This document shows, piece by piece, positions 25,725 to 33,921 of a stretch of 35,506 nt of DNA. The notes under the pieces are model-generated. The model had not been told where the DNA came from. It ran no database searches and worked only from the letters and a program-made list of their open reading frames with translations. The stretch comes from an uncultured Clostridia bacterium (lineage in GTDB: Bacteria; Bacillota; Clostridia; Christensenellales; UBA1750), in contig CALWKN010000046.1 of NCBI GenBank assembly GCA_944381265.1, positions 1 through 35,506 of the forward strand. Reading direction: 5' to 3'. The position numbers and the translations under genes are program-made. Numbering within the stretch: position 1 is the stretch's first letter; the number at the start of each line of letters is the position of its first letter.

Positions 25725-26201
25725 ATGCCAAGGCGACTGCGCCTGACCACGCTGCCGCACCGCGCCCGCCGCCTGCGCCGCCACGCCGTGCGCCATTTCC
25801 ACCGGACGGTGACGCTGTGCATACTCGGCGCGCTCCTGCTCGCCCTTGCCGTCTACGGCCTTGTGCAGCACCGCAACACCGAGGGCGCGGTGGACGTGGT
25901 GGTCGGCTCTTCCCTCATGGCCCGCCTGTCCCTGCCGGAGGCGGGGGAGAGCGTGCCCGTGCTCGAGGCGCTGAGCGACGTCTCCGTCCACCCGACCTCC
26001 CAGCAGACTTTGGTCTTTGCCACTTCCCAGGGCGAGATGCGCGTGACCGCGGAAGACGCCATCCCCCTGCGCTTTGCCGCAGACGACGGGGAGCTCGTGC
26101 TCCTTGGCGAAAGCGGCGCGCCCCTTTGCCGCGTGCGCAGCGTCTACCTGCCCACGGACGAAACCGCCCTGCTTCCCCTGGAGGAGAGCCCCGAACCGTA
26201 A
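25725..26201 (+). CDS. Single-pass membrane protein of unknown function
   Basis: I do not recognise this 158-aa protein. The first 27 residues are extremely basic (about eleven Arg or Lys and four His). One membrane segment follows (VTLCILGALLLALAVYGLV, about 29-47), then a 110-residue outer domain with beta-like alternation (VDVVVGSSLMARLSL, TLVFATSQGEMRVTAEDAI). It is probably anchored with the basic end inside. Ribosome site: AAAGGAGGG, spacer 10. It precedes the DUF1614 gene by 79 bases and may belong to the same transcript as spoIIP, which suggests but does not show a link to sporulation. Confidence 0.75.
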   Translation: MPRRLRLTTLPHRARRLRRHAVRHFHRTVTLCILGALLLALAVYGLVQHRNTEGAVDVVVGSSLMARLSLPEAGESVPVLEALSDVSVHPTSQQTLVFATSQGEMRVTAEDAIPLRFAADDGELVLLGESGAPLCRVRSVYLPTDETALLPLEESPEP

Positions 26202-26280
26202 AAAATTTTTTCGCGCGTGAAATCGCCCGTTCCGGATATGCTAAGAGCAAGCATCTGCATGGAAGGAAGGGTGATTTTTT

Positions 26281-26961
26281 ATGTCGCTGGGCCGTATACT
26301 GCTTCTTGCGGTCTCGGTGCTCGTGCTCTTTGGCGTCGGCCAGCGCGTGCTGGACAAGCTGCGCCTGACGGACCGCCAGGCGCTTTTCTTCATGGCGCTG
26401 ATCTTCTTCGGCGGTCTCGTCCCCTCGCTGCCCAAAGACGCCGCCGTGCGCGTGAACCTTGGCGGGGCGCTGGTGCCCGCGGCGCTGGACGTCTACCTCT
26501 TTGTCCGCGCCGGCACTTCCAGGGAGCGCCTGCGCGCCGCCGCTGCCGCCGTGCTCACGGGCCTTGCGGTGCTGCTGCTGGGCTGGTTCCTGCCCGACGA
26601 GCCGGAGACCATGCCCTTTGACGTCAACTACCTCTACGGCCCGGTGGCCGGCGTCTTCGCCTACGCCTTCGGCCGCAGCCGCATCAGCGCCTTCATCGCC
26701 GGGACAATGGGCGTGCTGCTTGCGGACACCGCGCAAGGGGTGATAAACTTCGTCCGGGGCCTGCCCCTGAACCTCAACCTCGGCGGCGCCGGGGCGCTGG
26801 ACGCCGTCGTCCTCTCCGGCCTTACCGCCGTGCTGCTGGGCGAAGCCTTCGGCACGATCCTTGAGCGCCTCTCCGGCCGGGAAAAGCGCCGCGCCGCCCT
26901 GGTCCACGGGCAGCAGACGCTCCTTCACGGCGAGGAGCAGAAAAGGGGGAAGGGCGAATGA
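26281..26961 (+). CDS. DUF1614 multi-pass membrane protein
   Basis: The 226-aa protein has about six hydrophobic segments and the motifs of DUF1614: FGGLVPSLPKD-type loop (42-53), VNLGGALVPAALDVYLF (58-74) and NLNLGGAGALDAVVLSGLTAVLLGE near 164-188. The family has no known function and occurs in spore-forming Clostridia. The ribosome site is GGAAGGAAGGG with a 9-base spacer. The last codons overlap the spoIIP start (ATGA), so translation of the two is coupled; a joint role in spore formation is a reasonable inference. The hydrophilic C-terminal tail (about 195-226) should face the cytosol. Confidence 0.75.
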   Translation: MSLGRILLLAVSVLVLFGVGQRVLDKLRLTDRQALFFMALIFFGGLVPSLPKDAAVRVNLGGALVPAALDVYLFVRAGTSRERLRAAAAAVLTGLAVLLLGWFLPDEPETMPFDVNYLYGPVAGVFAYAFGRSRISAFIAGTMGVLLADTAQGVINFVRGLPLNLNLGGAGALDAVVLSGLTAVLLGEAFGTILERLSGREKRRAALVHGQQTLLHGEEQKRGKGE

Positions 26962-28118
26962 AGCGCAGACTCTTTGCCGCGGCCCTGTGCCTGCTTATGC
27001 TGCTGCGCCCGGAGAAGGCCCGCGCCGAGACGCACGACGAGATCTGGACGCTGCAGGACGATCTTGGTGAGAAGATCACCGCCATCGCCGCGCCCGTCAG
27101 CGAGGGCGACGAGTACATCGCCGGGGACAACGCCCTCTACCGCGTAACGGCAGTGGATGCCGCTGCCCGCACCGCCACGCTGCAGTACGTCGGCGAGGAA
27201 CCGGCCGTGGCCCAGGCCTTCTGGTCGTTTTCCCGCACCGCGCAGACGCGCAAGGTGGTGGGCCTGTACTGCACCCACTCCGACGAGTCCTACGAGGACG
27301 GCGACGGCACCTCCTCCACGGAGTCCGGCTGGGCCGGCATCCACGACGTGGCGGCGACCTTAAAGAGCTGGCTGGAGGACAAGGGCGTGGAGGTGCTCTT
27401 TGACACCAAGTCCTACCTGCCGCACGACGCCGGCGCCTACCGCCGCTCCCGCGCCGCCGCCGTGGAGCTGGCAAACCAGGGCCCGGCCGCGCTCTTTGAC
27501 GTCCATCGCGACGGCATACCGGACGAAATGGAGTATGAAACCGAGGTGGAAGGCGAGCCCGTCACCATGGTGCGCCTGCTCGTGGGCCGCTCCAACCCCA
27601 ACAGCCAGGAGAACCGCCAGTTCGCCGTGCAGCTGAAGTCGGTGGCCGACGAGTATTACCCCGGCCTTATCAAGGACATATTCATCGGCAAGGGCAACTA
27701 CAACCAGGAGCTGATGCCCGACTCCGTGCTGCTGGAGTTCGGCACGCATCTGAGCGACAAGGAGGAGGTGCTGGCCTCCACAAAGTACATGGCCGACGTC
27801 ATACACATCGCGGTCTTCGGCGGCGAGCCGGGCTATTCCAAGAAGGCCGAAGCGGAGGAGGCGGGGGAGAGCGCCGCGCCCGCCCTGCCTACTCCTGAGA
27901 CTACGCCGCAGCAGGGCGCGCCCCAGAGCGCCGAAACGGAAGAAAAACGCGGCGGCAGCGGCGTGTGGACGGCACTTGGCATCGTCGCCGGGCTGGCGCT
28001 GCTGGGCGGACTGGGCTTTGCCCTGCTCTCCGGCGGCCCCTCGGGGCTTGGCGAGCGCGTCCGCCGCTTTTCCTCCGAGGTCAGCGGCGGCCTCTTTGGC
28101 AAAAAGCCCAGGGACTAG
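26958..28118 (+). CDS. spoIIP: SpoIIP, peptidoglycan amidase/endopeptidase of spore engulfment
   Basis: The 386-aa protein carries the SpoIIP fold of the N-acetylmuramoyl-L-alanine amidase type. In Bacillus it works with SpoIID and SpoIIM to thin septal wall during engulfment. Zinc-site motifs are YCTHSDESY (104-112; H107 and E110), FDVHRD (H183), VGRSNPNSQ and LLEFGTHLSDKEE. Bacillus SpoIIP has an N-terminal anchor; here residues 1-23 look like a cleavable signal peptide (ending in ARA-E), and a second membrane segment lies at about 336-360 (LGIVAGLALLGGLGFALL), with a 26-residue basic tail. An acidic/Pro-rich linker (about 295-330) joins it to the catalytic part. Start ATG overlaps the DUF1614 stop. 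Confidence 0.9.
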   Translation: MKRRLFAAALCLLMLLRPEKARAETHDEIWTLQDDLGEKITAIAAPVSEGDEYIAGDNALYRVTAVDAAARTATLQYVGEEPAVAQAFWSFSRTAQTRKVVGLYCTHSDESYEDGDGTSSTESGWAGIHDVAATLKSWLEDKGVEVLFDTKSYLPHDAGAYRRSRAAAVELANQGPAALFDVHRDGIPDEMEYETEVEGEPVTMVRLLVGRSNPNSQENRQFAVQLKSVADEYYPGLIKDIFIGKGNYNQELMPDSVLLEFGTHLSDKEEVLASTKYMADVIHIAVFGGEPGYSKKAEAEEAGESAAPALPTPETTPQQGAPQSAETEEKRGGSGVWTALGIVAGLALLGGLGFALLSGGPSGLGERVRRFSSEVSGGLFGKKPRD

Positions 28119-28151
28119 CCCTTCCGGGCAGGTCCCGCCGCCCCGGACTTT

Positions 28152-28188
28152 CGCTCCCCGCCGACTTTGGCGCGGGGGGCGTTTTTTT
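28152..28188 (+). terminator. Intrinsic terminator of the spoIIP unit
   Basis: A 10-bp stem with one G-U pair, CGCTCCCCGC (28152-28161) with GCGGGGGGCG (28172-28181), is followed by seven T residues (28182-28188). Confidence 0.9.
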
Positions 28189-28216
28189 GTCTGCCCGCCT
28201 TTGTGCGCGCGGGGAA

Positions 28217-28245
28217 TTGACAATCCGGCGAAATTGTCCCATAAT
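28217..28245 (+). promoter_or_regulatory. Sigma-A promoter of the DUF512-der-plsY operon
   Basis: Perfect TTGACA (28217-28222), a 17-base spacer and CATAAT (28240-28245), 32 bases before the start codon. Confidence 0.87.
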
Positions 28246-28277
28246 ATTTACTGGAATTTTGTGTGCAGGAGGACGAA

Positions 28278-29588
28278 ATGGGACACATCATCAAGAGCGT
28301 GCCGGAGGACAGCCTCGGCGCGGAGCTGGGCCTTCTGCCCGGGGACGAGATCCTCGCCCTCAACGGCGAAGCGCTCGTGGACGTCATCGACTACCAGGCC
28401 CTGCAGTCGGGCACGGATCTGACCGTGGCCTTCCGCCGCGGGGGCGAGGAGCAGGAGGTCGAGTGCGAGAAGGAGGAGTGGGAGGAGCTGGGCGTGGAGT
28501 TCATGGACGGCCTGCTCAAGACCCGCGTCTGCCAGAACCACTGCATCTTCTGCTTCATCGACCAGATGCCGCCGAACTGCCGCCCCTCCCTCTACGTCAA
28601 GGACGACGACTGGCGCATGAGCCTGATGATGGGCAACTTCGTGACGCTGACCAACGTAAACGACGAGGAGATGCGGCGCATCGTGCGCCGCCATGCCTCG
28701 CCCCTGTACATCAGCGTCCACGCCACCAACCCTGAGGTGCGCCGCCGCATGATGCGCAACCCCCGCGCGGGCAACATCCTTGCCCAGCTGCGCACGCTCA
28801 AGGAGGCCGGCATCCGCTTCCACTGCCAGATCGTGCTCTGCCCGGGCGAAAACGACGGCGAGGTGCTGGAGGAGACGCTGACCGACCTTCTCGCGCTGCG
28901 CCCGGCGGCGCAGTCCGTGGCCGTGGTGCCGGTGGGCCTGACCGGCTTTCGCCAGGGGCTCTACCCGCTGCGCCCCTTTTCGCCAGGCGAGGCCGACGCG
29001 CTCCTTCGCCAGGTCTCCCGCTGGCAGAAGAAGTGCTGGAAGGAGATCGGCACGCGCTTCGTCTTTGCCTCGGACGAGTTCTACTGCCTGGCCGGGCGCT
29101 CCATCCCCGCCGAGAGCTGCTACGAGGACTTCCCCCAGATCGAAAACGGCGTCGGCCTCTTTGCCACGCTGCGCGCCGAGTTCGAGGACGCCCTCTCCCA
29201 GCTTAGGGAGACGGAGGAGGAGAAGCGCTTTACCATCGCCTGCGGCGTGTCGGTGGCGCCCCTGCTTTCCGACATGATCTTTGCGCACAAGTGGCGGCAC
29301 GTAAAGCTTTCCATCGTGCCGGTGCGCAGCGGCTTTTTCGGCGGCGCGGTGACGGTGACGGGCCTTGTCGCCGGGCAGGACCTGGTGCGCGACCTGCGGG
29401 GCCGCGAAGACCTTGGCACGGTCCTCATCGTCGAGAGCATGCTGCGCGCCGAGGGCGATCTGTTCCTGGACGACATGACGCTAAGCGAGGTGCGCGCTGC
29501 GGTCGGCGCGCCCGTGCGCGTGATAGAAAACACCGGCGCGGCGCTGGCCGAGGCGCTCTGCACCGGATCGGAGGATGAGAATGGCTAA
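28278..29588 (+). CDS. DUF512 protein: PDZ plus radical-SAM-like Fe-S protein
   Basis: The 436-aa protein starts with a PDZ-like domain (SVPEDSLGAELGLLPGDEILALNG, 7-30). A CxxxCxxC cluster follows at C85, C89 and C92 (CQNHCIFC), of the radical-SAM kind, then FIDQMPPNCRPSLYVKDDDWRMS and the DUF512 C-terminal domain (FFGGAVTVTGLVAGQD, about 350-365). The family is widespread in Clostridia and cyanobacteria and has no proven reaction. An in-frame GTG at 28263 precedes the AGGAGG site; ATG at 28278 is the start. The end overlaps the der start by 8 bases, so the two are coupled, and a part in ribosome or RNA maturation can be guessed from that. Confidence 0.85.
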   Translation: MGHIIKSVPEDSLGAELGLLPGDEILALNGEALVDVIDYQALQSGTDLTVAFRRGGEEQEVECEKEEWEELGVEFMDGLLKTRVCQNHCIFCFIDQMPPNCRPSLYVKDDDWRMSLMMGNFVTLTNVNDEEMRRIVRRHASPLYISVHATNPEVRRRMMRNPRAGNILAQLRTLKEAGIRFHCQIVLCPGENDGEVLEETLTDLLALRPAAQSVAVVPVGLTGFRQGLYPLRPFSPGEADALLRQVSRWQKKCWKEIGTRFVFASDEFYCLAGRSIPAESCYEDFPQIENGVGLFATLRAEFEDALSQLRETEEEKRFTIACGVSVAPLLSDMIFAHKWRHVKLSIVPVRSGFFGGAVTVTGLVAGQDLVRDLRGREDLGTVLIVESMLRAEGDLFLDDMTLSEVRAAVGAPVRVIENTGAALAEALCTGSEDENG

Positions 29589-30930
29589 CGTAAAACCTAT
29601 CATCGCGGTGGTGGGCCGCCCGAACGTGGGCAAGTCCACGTTCTTCAACAAGATGGCGGGCGCGCGCGTCTCCATCGTGGAGGACACGCCCGGCGTTACG
29701 CGCGACCGCGTCTACGCCGACGCCTCTTGGCAAAATTACGAGTTTACTTTGGTTGACACCGGCGGCATCGACCCCTATTCCACCGACCCGCTGCTGCAGC
29801 AGATGCGCCGCCAGGCGGAGATCGCCGTGGACACCGCCGACGTCATCCTCTTCTTCGTCGACGGCCGCGACGGCCTGACCGGCCCCGACTACGAGGTGGC
29901 GGACCTGCTGCGCCGCACCAAGAAGCCGGTGCTGCTCGTGGTCAACAAGATCGACACCCCGGCGCGGGAGATGGACAAGACCGAGTTCTACGCCCTGGGC
30001 ATGGGCGAGCCCTACGCCATCTCCTCGGTGAACCTGCTGGGGCTGGGCGACCTTCTGGAAGAGATGTGCCGCTATCTTCCCGAGCCCGACCCGGACGCGG
30101 CGCAGGAAGAGGGCGGCCCGACGAAGATCGCCGTGGTCGGCCGCCCGAACGTGGGCAAGTCCTCCCTGGTCAACCGCATCCTCAGGGAGGAGCGCGTCAT
30201 GGTCTCCGACATCGCCGGCACCACGCGCGACGCCATCGACACCGCCTTTACCGACGAGGGCGAGGACTTCGTCATCATCGACACCGCCGGCATCCGCAAG
30301 CGCGCCCGCATCGAGGACGCCTCCCTGGAGCGCTACAGCGTCATCCGCTCGCTGGCCGCCATCCGCCGCTGCGACGTGGCGCTGCTGCTCATCGACGCCG
30401 GCGACGGCGTCACCGAGCAGGACGCCCACATCGCCGGCTACATCCACTCCGAGGGCCGCGCCTGCGTCATCGTCGTAAACAAGTGGGACAGCGTGGAAAA
30501 AGGCACCGGCACGCTGGAGAAGTTCGCCCAGAAGGTGCGCGCGGACCTAAAGTTCCTGGACTACGCGCCGATCCTTTTCATCTCCGCCAAGACCGGGCAA
30601 AGGGTGGAGCGCGTGCTTGCCGCCGTGCGAAAGGCGCAGAAGAACGCCTCCTCCCGCGTCACCACCGGCGTCCTTAACGACGCGCTGCACGACGCCATGG
30701 CCGTCACCCCGCCGCCCTCGGACAACGGCCGCCGCCTGCGCATCTACTACGCCACGCAGCAGAGCGTAAGCCCCCCGACCTTCGTCCTCTTTGTCAACGA
30801 CCGGGAGCTTCTGCACTTCTCCTATGAGCGCTACCTGGAGAACCACCTGCGCAAGACCTTCCCCCTGGAGGGCACGCCCATCCGCCTCATCGCGCGGGAA
30901 CGCAACGAAAAGGAGGAACTCAAGAGATGA
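29581..30930 (+). CDS. der: Der (EngA), double GTPase of ribosome assembly
   Basis: The 449-aa protein has two GTPase domains in tandem, unique to Der, which matures the 50S subunit. G1 motifs are GRPNVGKST (12-20) and GRPNVGKSS (187-195); G3 DTGG and DTAG; G4 NKID and NKWD. The C-terminal KH-like domain follows (LRIYYATQQSVSPPTFVLFVN). ATG at 29575 touches the GGAGG site without a spacer; the second ATG at 29581 has a 6-base spacer and is chosen. It overlaps the DUF512 gene upstream and plsY downstream (ATGA). Confidence 0.97.
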   Translation: MANVKPIIAVVGRPNVGKSTFFNKMAGARVSIVEDTPGVTRDRVYADASWQNYEFTLVDTGGIDPYSTDPLLQQMRRQAEIAVDTADVILFFVDGRDGLTGPDYEVADLLRRTKKPVLLVVNKIDTPAREMDKTEFYALGMGEPYAISSVNLLGLGDLLEEMCRYLPEPDPDAAQEEGGPTKIAVVGRPNVGKSSLVNRILREERVMVSDIAGTTRDAIDTAFTDEGEDFVIIDTAGIRKRARIEDASLERYSVIRSLAAIRRCDVALLLIDAGDGVTEQDAHIAGYIHSEGRACVIVVNKWDSVEKGTGTLEKFAQKVRADLKFLDYAPILFISAKTGQRVERVLAAVRKAQKNASSRVTTGVLNDALHDAMAVTPPPSDNGRRLRIYYATQQSVSPPTFVLFVNDRELLHFSYERYLENHLRKTFPLEGTPIRLIARERNEKEELKR

Positions 30931-31541
30931 CCGCTTTGAAATGGATCCTGGTGCTGCTGCTGTCCTACCTTCTTGGCTGCTTTCAGACGGGCGTGATCAT
31001 CTCCCGCACAAAGAACGTCGACATCCGCTCCAAGGGCTCGAAGTCCACCGGCACCACCAACGTCTTTCGCGTGCTCGGGGCCAAGGCCTCGCTCCTGACC
31101 TTTGTGGGCGACATACTGAAAGGCGTGCTTGCCTGCCTGCTTGGGATGTGGCTGCTTGGCAACGCCGGGGCCTCCATGGCGGGCCTTGCCGTGATCGTCG
31201 GGCACATGTTCCCGGTGTTCTCGCGCTTCCGCGGCGGCAAGGGCGTGGCCACCTCCCTTGGCACCTCCCTTGTCATGAACCCGGCCCTTGGGCTCATCCT
31301 CCTTGCCGTCTCTGCCGTCGGCATCGCCGTAACGCGCATCGTCTCCATCTTCTCCATACTCTCCCTTGCCGCCTTTGCCGTGGTGAACTCCTTCCTCTGC
31401 GGCGGCGACGGGTTTGAGATCGCCTATTCCATCGCCGCGGCGGCGCTGGTGGTCTTTGCACACCGCTCCAACATCCAGCGTATCCTGAGCGGGACGGAGA
31501 ACCGCCTGGACTTCTCCCGCAGCAAGCGGAACCTGAAGTAA
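30927..31541 (+). CDS. plsY: PlsY, acyl-phosphate:glycerol-3-phosphate acyltransferase
   Basis: The 204-aa membrane enzyme acylates glycerol-3-phosphate from acyl phosphate, the first step of phospholipid synthesis. Motif 1 is STGTTNVFRVLG (about 39-50), motif 2 GHMFPVFSRFRGGKGVAT (about 92-109), motif 3 in the last quarter (AHRSNIQRILSGTE). The usual SGSGATN-type loop reads SKSTGTTN. About five membrane segments are visible. The start overlaps the der stop (ATGA). FakA, which supplies acyl phosphate for PlsX/PlsY in Firmicutes, is encoded just downstream under a separate promoter. Confidence 0.95.
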   Translation: MTALKWILVLLLSYLLGCFQTGVIISRTKNVDIRSKGSKSTGTTNVFRVLGAKASLLTFVGDILKGVLACLLGMWLLGNAGASMAGLAVIVGHMFPVFSRFRGGKGVATSLGTSLVMNPALGLILLAVSAVGIAVTRIVSIFSILSLAAFAVVNSFLCGGDGFEIAYSIAAAALVVFAHRSNIQRILSGTENRLDFSRSKRNLK

Positions 31542-31639
31542 GGCGCCCTTTTTCGTCCCCGGGAACTTTTTTGCGGCAGCGGGAGTTGAATTAGGCGTAA
31601 GAAATCGCCGAAAGTCCCCTCTCCAAATGGGACCGCGCC

Positions 31640-31668
31640 TTGCAAAGCGCGGCGCAATCGGGTATAAT
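31640..31668 (+). promoter_or_regulatory. Sigma-A promoter of the asp23-fakA unit
   Basis: TTGCAA (31640-31645), a 17-base spacer and a perfect TATAAT (31663-31668), 51 bases before the start codon. No clear terminator for plsY is seen in the gap 31542-31639. Confidence 0.87.
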
Positions 31669-31719
31669 AAACACAAGAGAATTTGCCGAACGGGGATACA
31701 AGGAACAGGAGGGAAAGTC

Positions 31720-32082
31720 ATGGCAGCAGCGGAGTGCAAGATCAAAAACGAATTGGGCTTTATCACGGTCGCGGAGGACGTCATCTCCACCGTCGCCGGC
31801 TACGCCGCCATTGAGTGCATCGGCATTGTGGCGATGGCCTCAAAGCGCGCTACGGACGGCCTGGTGGAACTGCTCGGCCGGGAGAACCTCAAGCGCGGCG
31901 TCCGCGTCAATCTCATGGAGGAAAGCGCCACCATCAGCCTCTACATCATCGTCGAATACGGTGTGTCCATCGCCGCCGTGGCCAAGAACGTCATCGAAAC
32001 CGTCAAGTACCGCGTCGAGACGATGGCCGGCATCAAGGTCGATAAGGTCAACGTCACGGTCGAGGGCATTCGCGTCAACTAA
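31720..32082 (+). CDS. Asp23/Gls24 family envelope-stress protein
   Basis: The 120-aa protein belongs to the Asp23 (DUF322) family, like B. subtilis YloU. Motifs: NELGFITVAEDVISTVAGYAA (8-28), IECIGIVAMASK, RGVRVNLMEESATISLYIIVEYGVSI (58-83) and VKYRVETMAG followed by VDKVNVTVEGIRV. Such proteins are small, membrane-associated and linked to the cell envelope. The ribosome site is AGGAGGG with spacer 6. The asp23-fakA-recG order is conserved across Firmicutes. FakA starts 59 bases downstream. Confidence 0.95.
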   Translation: MAAAECKIKNELGFITVAEDVISTVAGYAAIECIGIVAMASKRATDGLVELLGRENLKRGVRVNLMEESATISLYIIVEYGVSIAAVAKNVIETVKYRVETMAGIKVDKVNVTVEGIRVN

Positions 32083-32097
32083 AGTCTAACGAAGGGG

Positions 32098-32122
32098 GAG
32101 CGGCCCTATGTCCCGGCCGCTC
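32098..32122 (+). other. Hairpin between asp23 and fakA
   Basis: A perfect 8-bp stem, GAGCGGCC (32098-32105) with GGCCGCTC (32115-32122), and a 9-base loop without T-run sit just before the fakA ribosome site. It may adjust the ratio of the two products. Confidence 0.5.
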
Positions 32123-32141
32123 CGCGTCTGGAGGGAAAATC

Positions 32142-33824
32142 TTGGCCTTTCTTACAAACATTGACGGACGTCTCCTCAAGGAGATGATCATCGACGGCGC
32201 GGCCATGCTCGAGTACAACAAGGCCGCGGTCGACGCGCTCAACGTCTTCCCCGTGCCGGACGGCGACACGGGCACCAATATGTCCCTTACCATGATGAGC
32301 GCGGTAAAGGAACTGCAAAATCTTGACACGGCGGACGTCTCCGCCGTCGCCGCCGCCGCCGCGCGCGGCGCGCTCAAGGGCGCGCGCGGCAACTCCGGCG
32401 TCATACTCTCCCAGCTCTTCCGCGGCTTTTCCGAGGGCCTGAAGGGCAAGGAGAGCGCCAGCGCCGCGGACTTCGCGTCTTCCCTCAGCCTTGGCGCGGA
32501 CCGCGCCTACAAGGCGGTCATGAAGCCGCGCGAGGGCACGATCCTCACCGTCGCCCGCGCCGTGGCCGACGGCGCGCAGGCCTTTGCCGCAAAGAAGCAG
32601 GACATTTCCGCCCTGCTGCCCCGCATGATCGAGGACGGCGAGGCGGCCCTGCGCCGCACGCCGGACCTTCTTCCGGTGCTCAAAGAGGCCGGCGTGGTCG
32701 ATTCCGGCGGCGCGGGCCTTATGGCCATCTACCTTGGCTACAAGATGGCGGTCGAGGGCGAGGAGATCGAAAACGTCTCCACCATCGCCAAGAGCCTTTC
32801 CGCCTTCATGGAACGGCCCGCCGAAAAGCAGGAGGCCATCGGCGCCGCCTCCGAGGCCGCGGGCGAGATCACCTTTGGCTACTGCACCGAGACCTTCATC
32901 ACGCCTTTGAAGGAGGGCGTGTCCCAGGGCGACGCCGACAGCCTGCGCAATAAGCTCATGGAGTTTGGCGACTGCGTGCTCGTGGTGCTGGACGAGGGCC
33001 TGATCAAGGTCCACTGCCACTCCAACGACCCCGGCCGCGTGCTGCGCTACTGCATCCGCCTTGGCGAACTGGACAACGTCAAGGTGGAGAACATGCGCTC
33101 CCAGCACCGCACGCTGATCGCCGAGGCCGAGGGCCTGCACGAGGAAGCCGTCCCCCCGATGGAAAAGGACGTCGGCTTTGTCGCCGTGGCCGCGGGCGCG
33201 GGGCTGGCCGCGCTGTTCAAGGACCTTACGGTGGACGAGATGGTCGAGGGCGGCCAGACGATGAACCCCTCCACCGAGGACATCGTAAAGGCCGTGCAGC
33301 GCTGCAAGTCGCGCACCACCTTCGTCCTTCCCAACAACAAGAACATCGTCATGGCCGCGCAGCAGGCCGCGGAGCTCCTCACCGACCGCACGGTGCTCGT
33401 CGTGCCGACAAAGACCGTGCCCCAGGGCGTCGCCGCCATGATCGCCTATGTGCCGGACGCCCCGGTGGAGGAGAACCTTTCCCGCATGCAGGAGGCCGCA
33501 GAGGGCGTGCGCTCCGGCTCTGTCACCTACGCCGTGCGCGACTCCTCCTTTGACGGCAAGGAGATCCACGAGCACGACATACTGGGCCTGAACGAGGGCA
33601 AGGTCGCCGTCGTCGGCCAGGACGTGGGCGCCGTCACGCTCGACCTGCTGCATGAGATGGTGCGGGAGGACAGCGAGCTGATCACCCTCTTCTACGGCGC
33701 GGACGTCCCGGAGGAGAGCGCCGAGGCGCTGCGCGCGCAGATCGAGGAGGCCTTCCCCCAGTGCGAACTGGAGATGCTCTCCGGCGGTCAGCCGCTCTAC
33801 TACTACCTCTTCTCCGTGGAGTAA
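32142..33824 (+). CDS. fakA: FakA-type fatty acid kinase, DhaL/DAK domain protein (YloV-like)
   Basis: The 560-aa protein has an N-terminal DhaL-type kinase domain: NVFPVPDGDTGTNM (34-47) with the ATP/Mg aspartates D40 and D42, and GARGNSGVILSQLFRG near 80-95. A middle domain and a C-terminal domain (DLTVDEMVEGGQTMNPSTEDI, then FVLPNNKNIVMAA) follow, as in FakA, which with a DegV-type lipid-binding partner (FakB) phosphorylates fatty acids for PlsX/PlsY. No fakB is in the window. The start is TTG at 32142 with GGAGGG and a 6-base spacer; no other start fits. Length matches YloV/FakA. Confidence 0.93.
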   Translation: MAFLTNIDGRLLKEMIIDGAAMLEYNKAAVDALNVFPVPDGDTGTNMSLTMMSAVKELQNLDTADVSAVAAAAARGALKGARGNSGVILSQLFRGFSEGLKGKESASAADFASSLSLGADRAYKAVMKPREGTILTVARAVADGAQAFAAKKQDISALLPRMIEDGEAALRRTPDLLPVLKEAGVVDSGGAGLMAIYLGYKMAVEGEEIENVSTIAKSLSAFMERPAEKQEAIGAASEAAGEITFGYCTETFITPLKEGVSQGDADSLRNKLMEFGDCVLVVLDEGLIKVHCHSNDPGRVLRYCIRLGELDNVKVENMRSQHRTLIAEAEGLHEEAVPPMEKDVGFVAVAAGAGLAALFKDLTVDEMVEGGQTMNPSTEDIVKAVQRCKSRTTFVLPNNKNIVMAAQQAAELLTDRTVLVVPTKTVPQGVAAMIAYVPDAPVEENLSRMQEAAEGVRSGSVTYAVRDSSFDGKEIHEHDILGLNEGKVAVVGQDVGAVTLDLLHEMVREDSELITLFYGADVPEESAEALRAQIEEAFPQCELEMLSGGQPLYYYLFSVE

Positions 33825-33845
33825 AACCGCCCGCAAAAACGATCC

Positions 33846-33882
33846 CCGGCCGCTTTGCCGCGCGCAGAGCGGCCGGTTTTCT
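33846..33882 (+). terminator. Intrinsic terminator between fakA and recG
   Basis: CCGGCCGCTTTG (33846-33857) pairs with CAGAGCGGCCGG (33865-33876) over 12 bp with one G-U, loop of 7, then TTTTCT. It may only reduce read-through, since no clear promoter for recG is seen in the 40 bases after it. Confidence 0.8.
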
Positions 33883-33921
33883 CTGCATCGCAAACACAAA
33901 AAAAGGGAGGGAACGCTTTTT

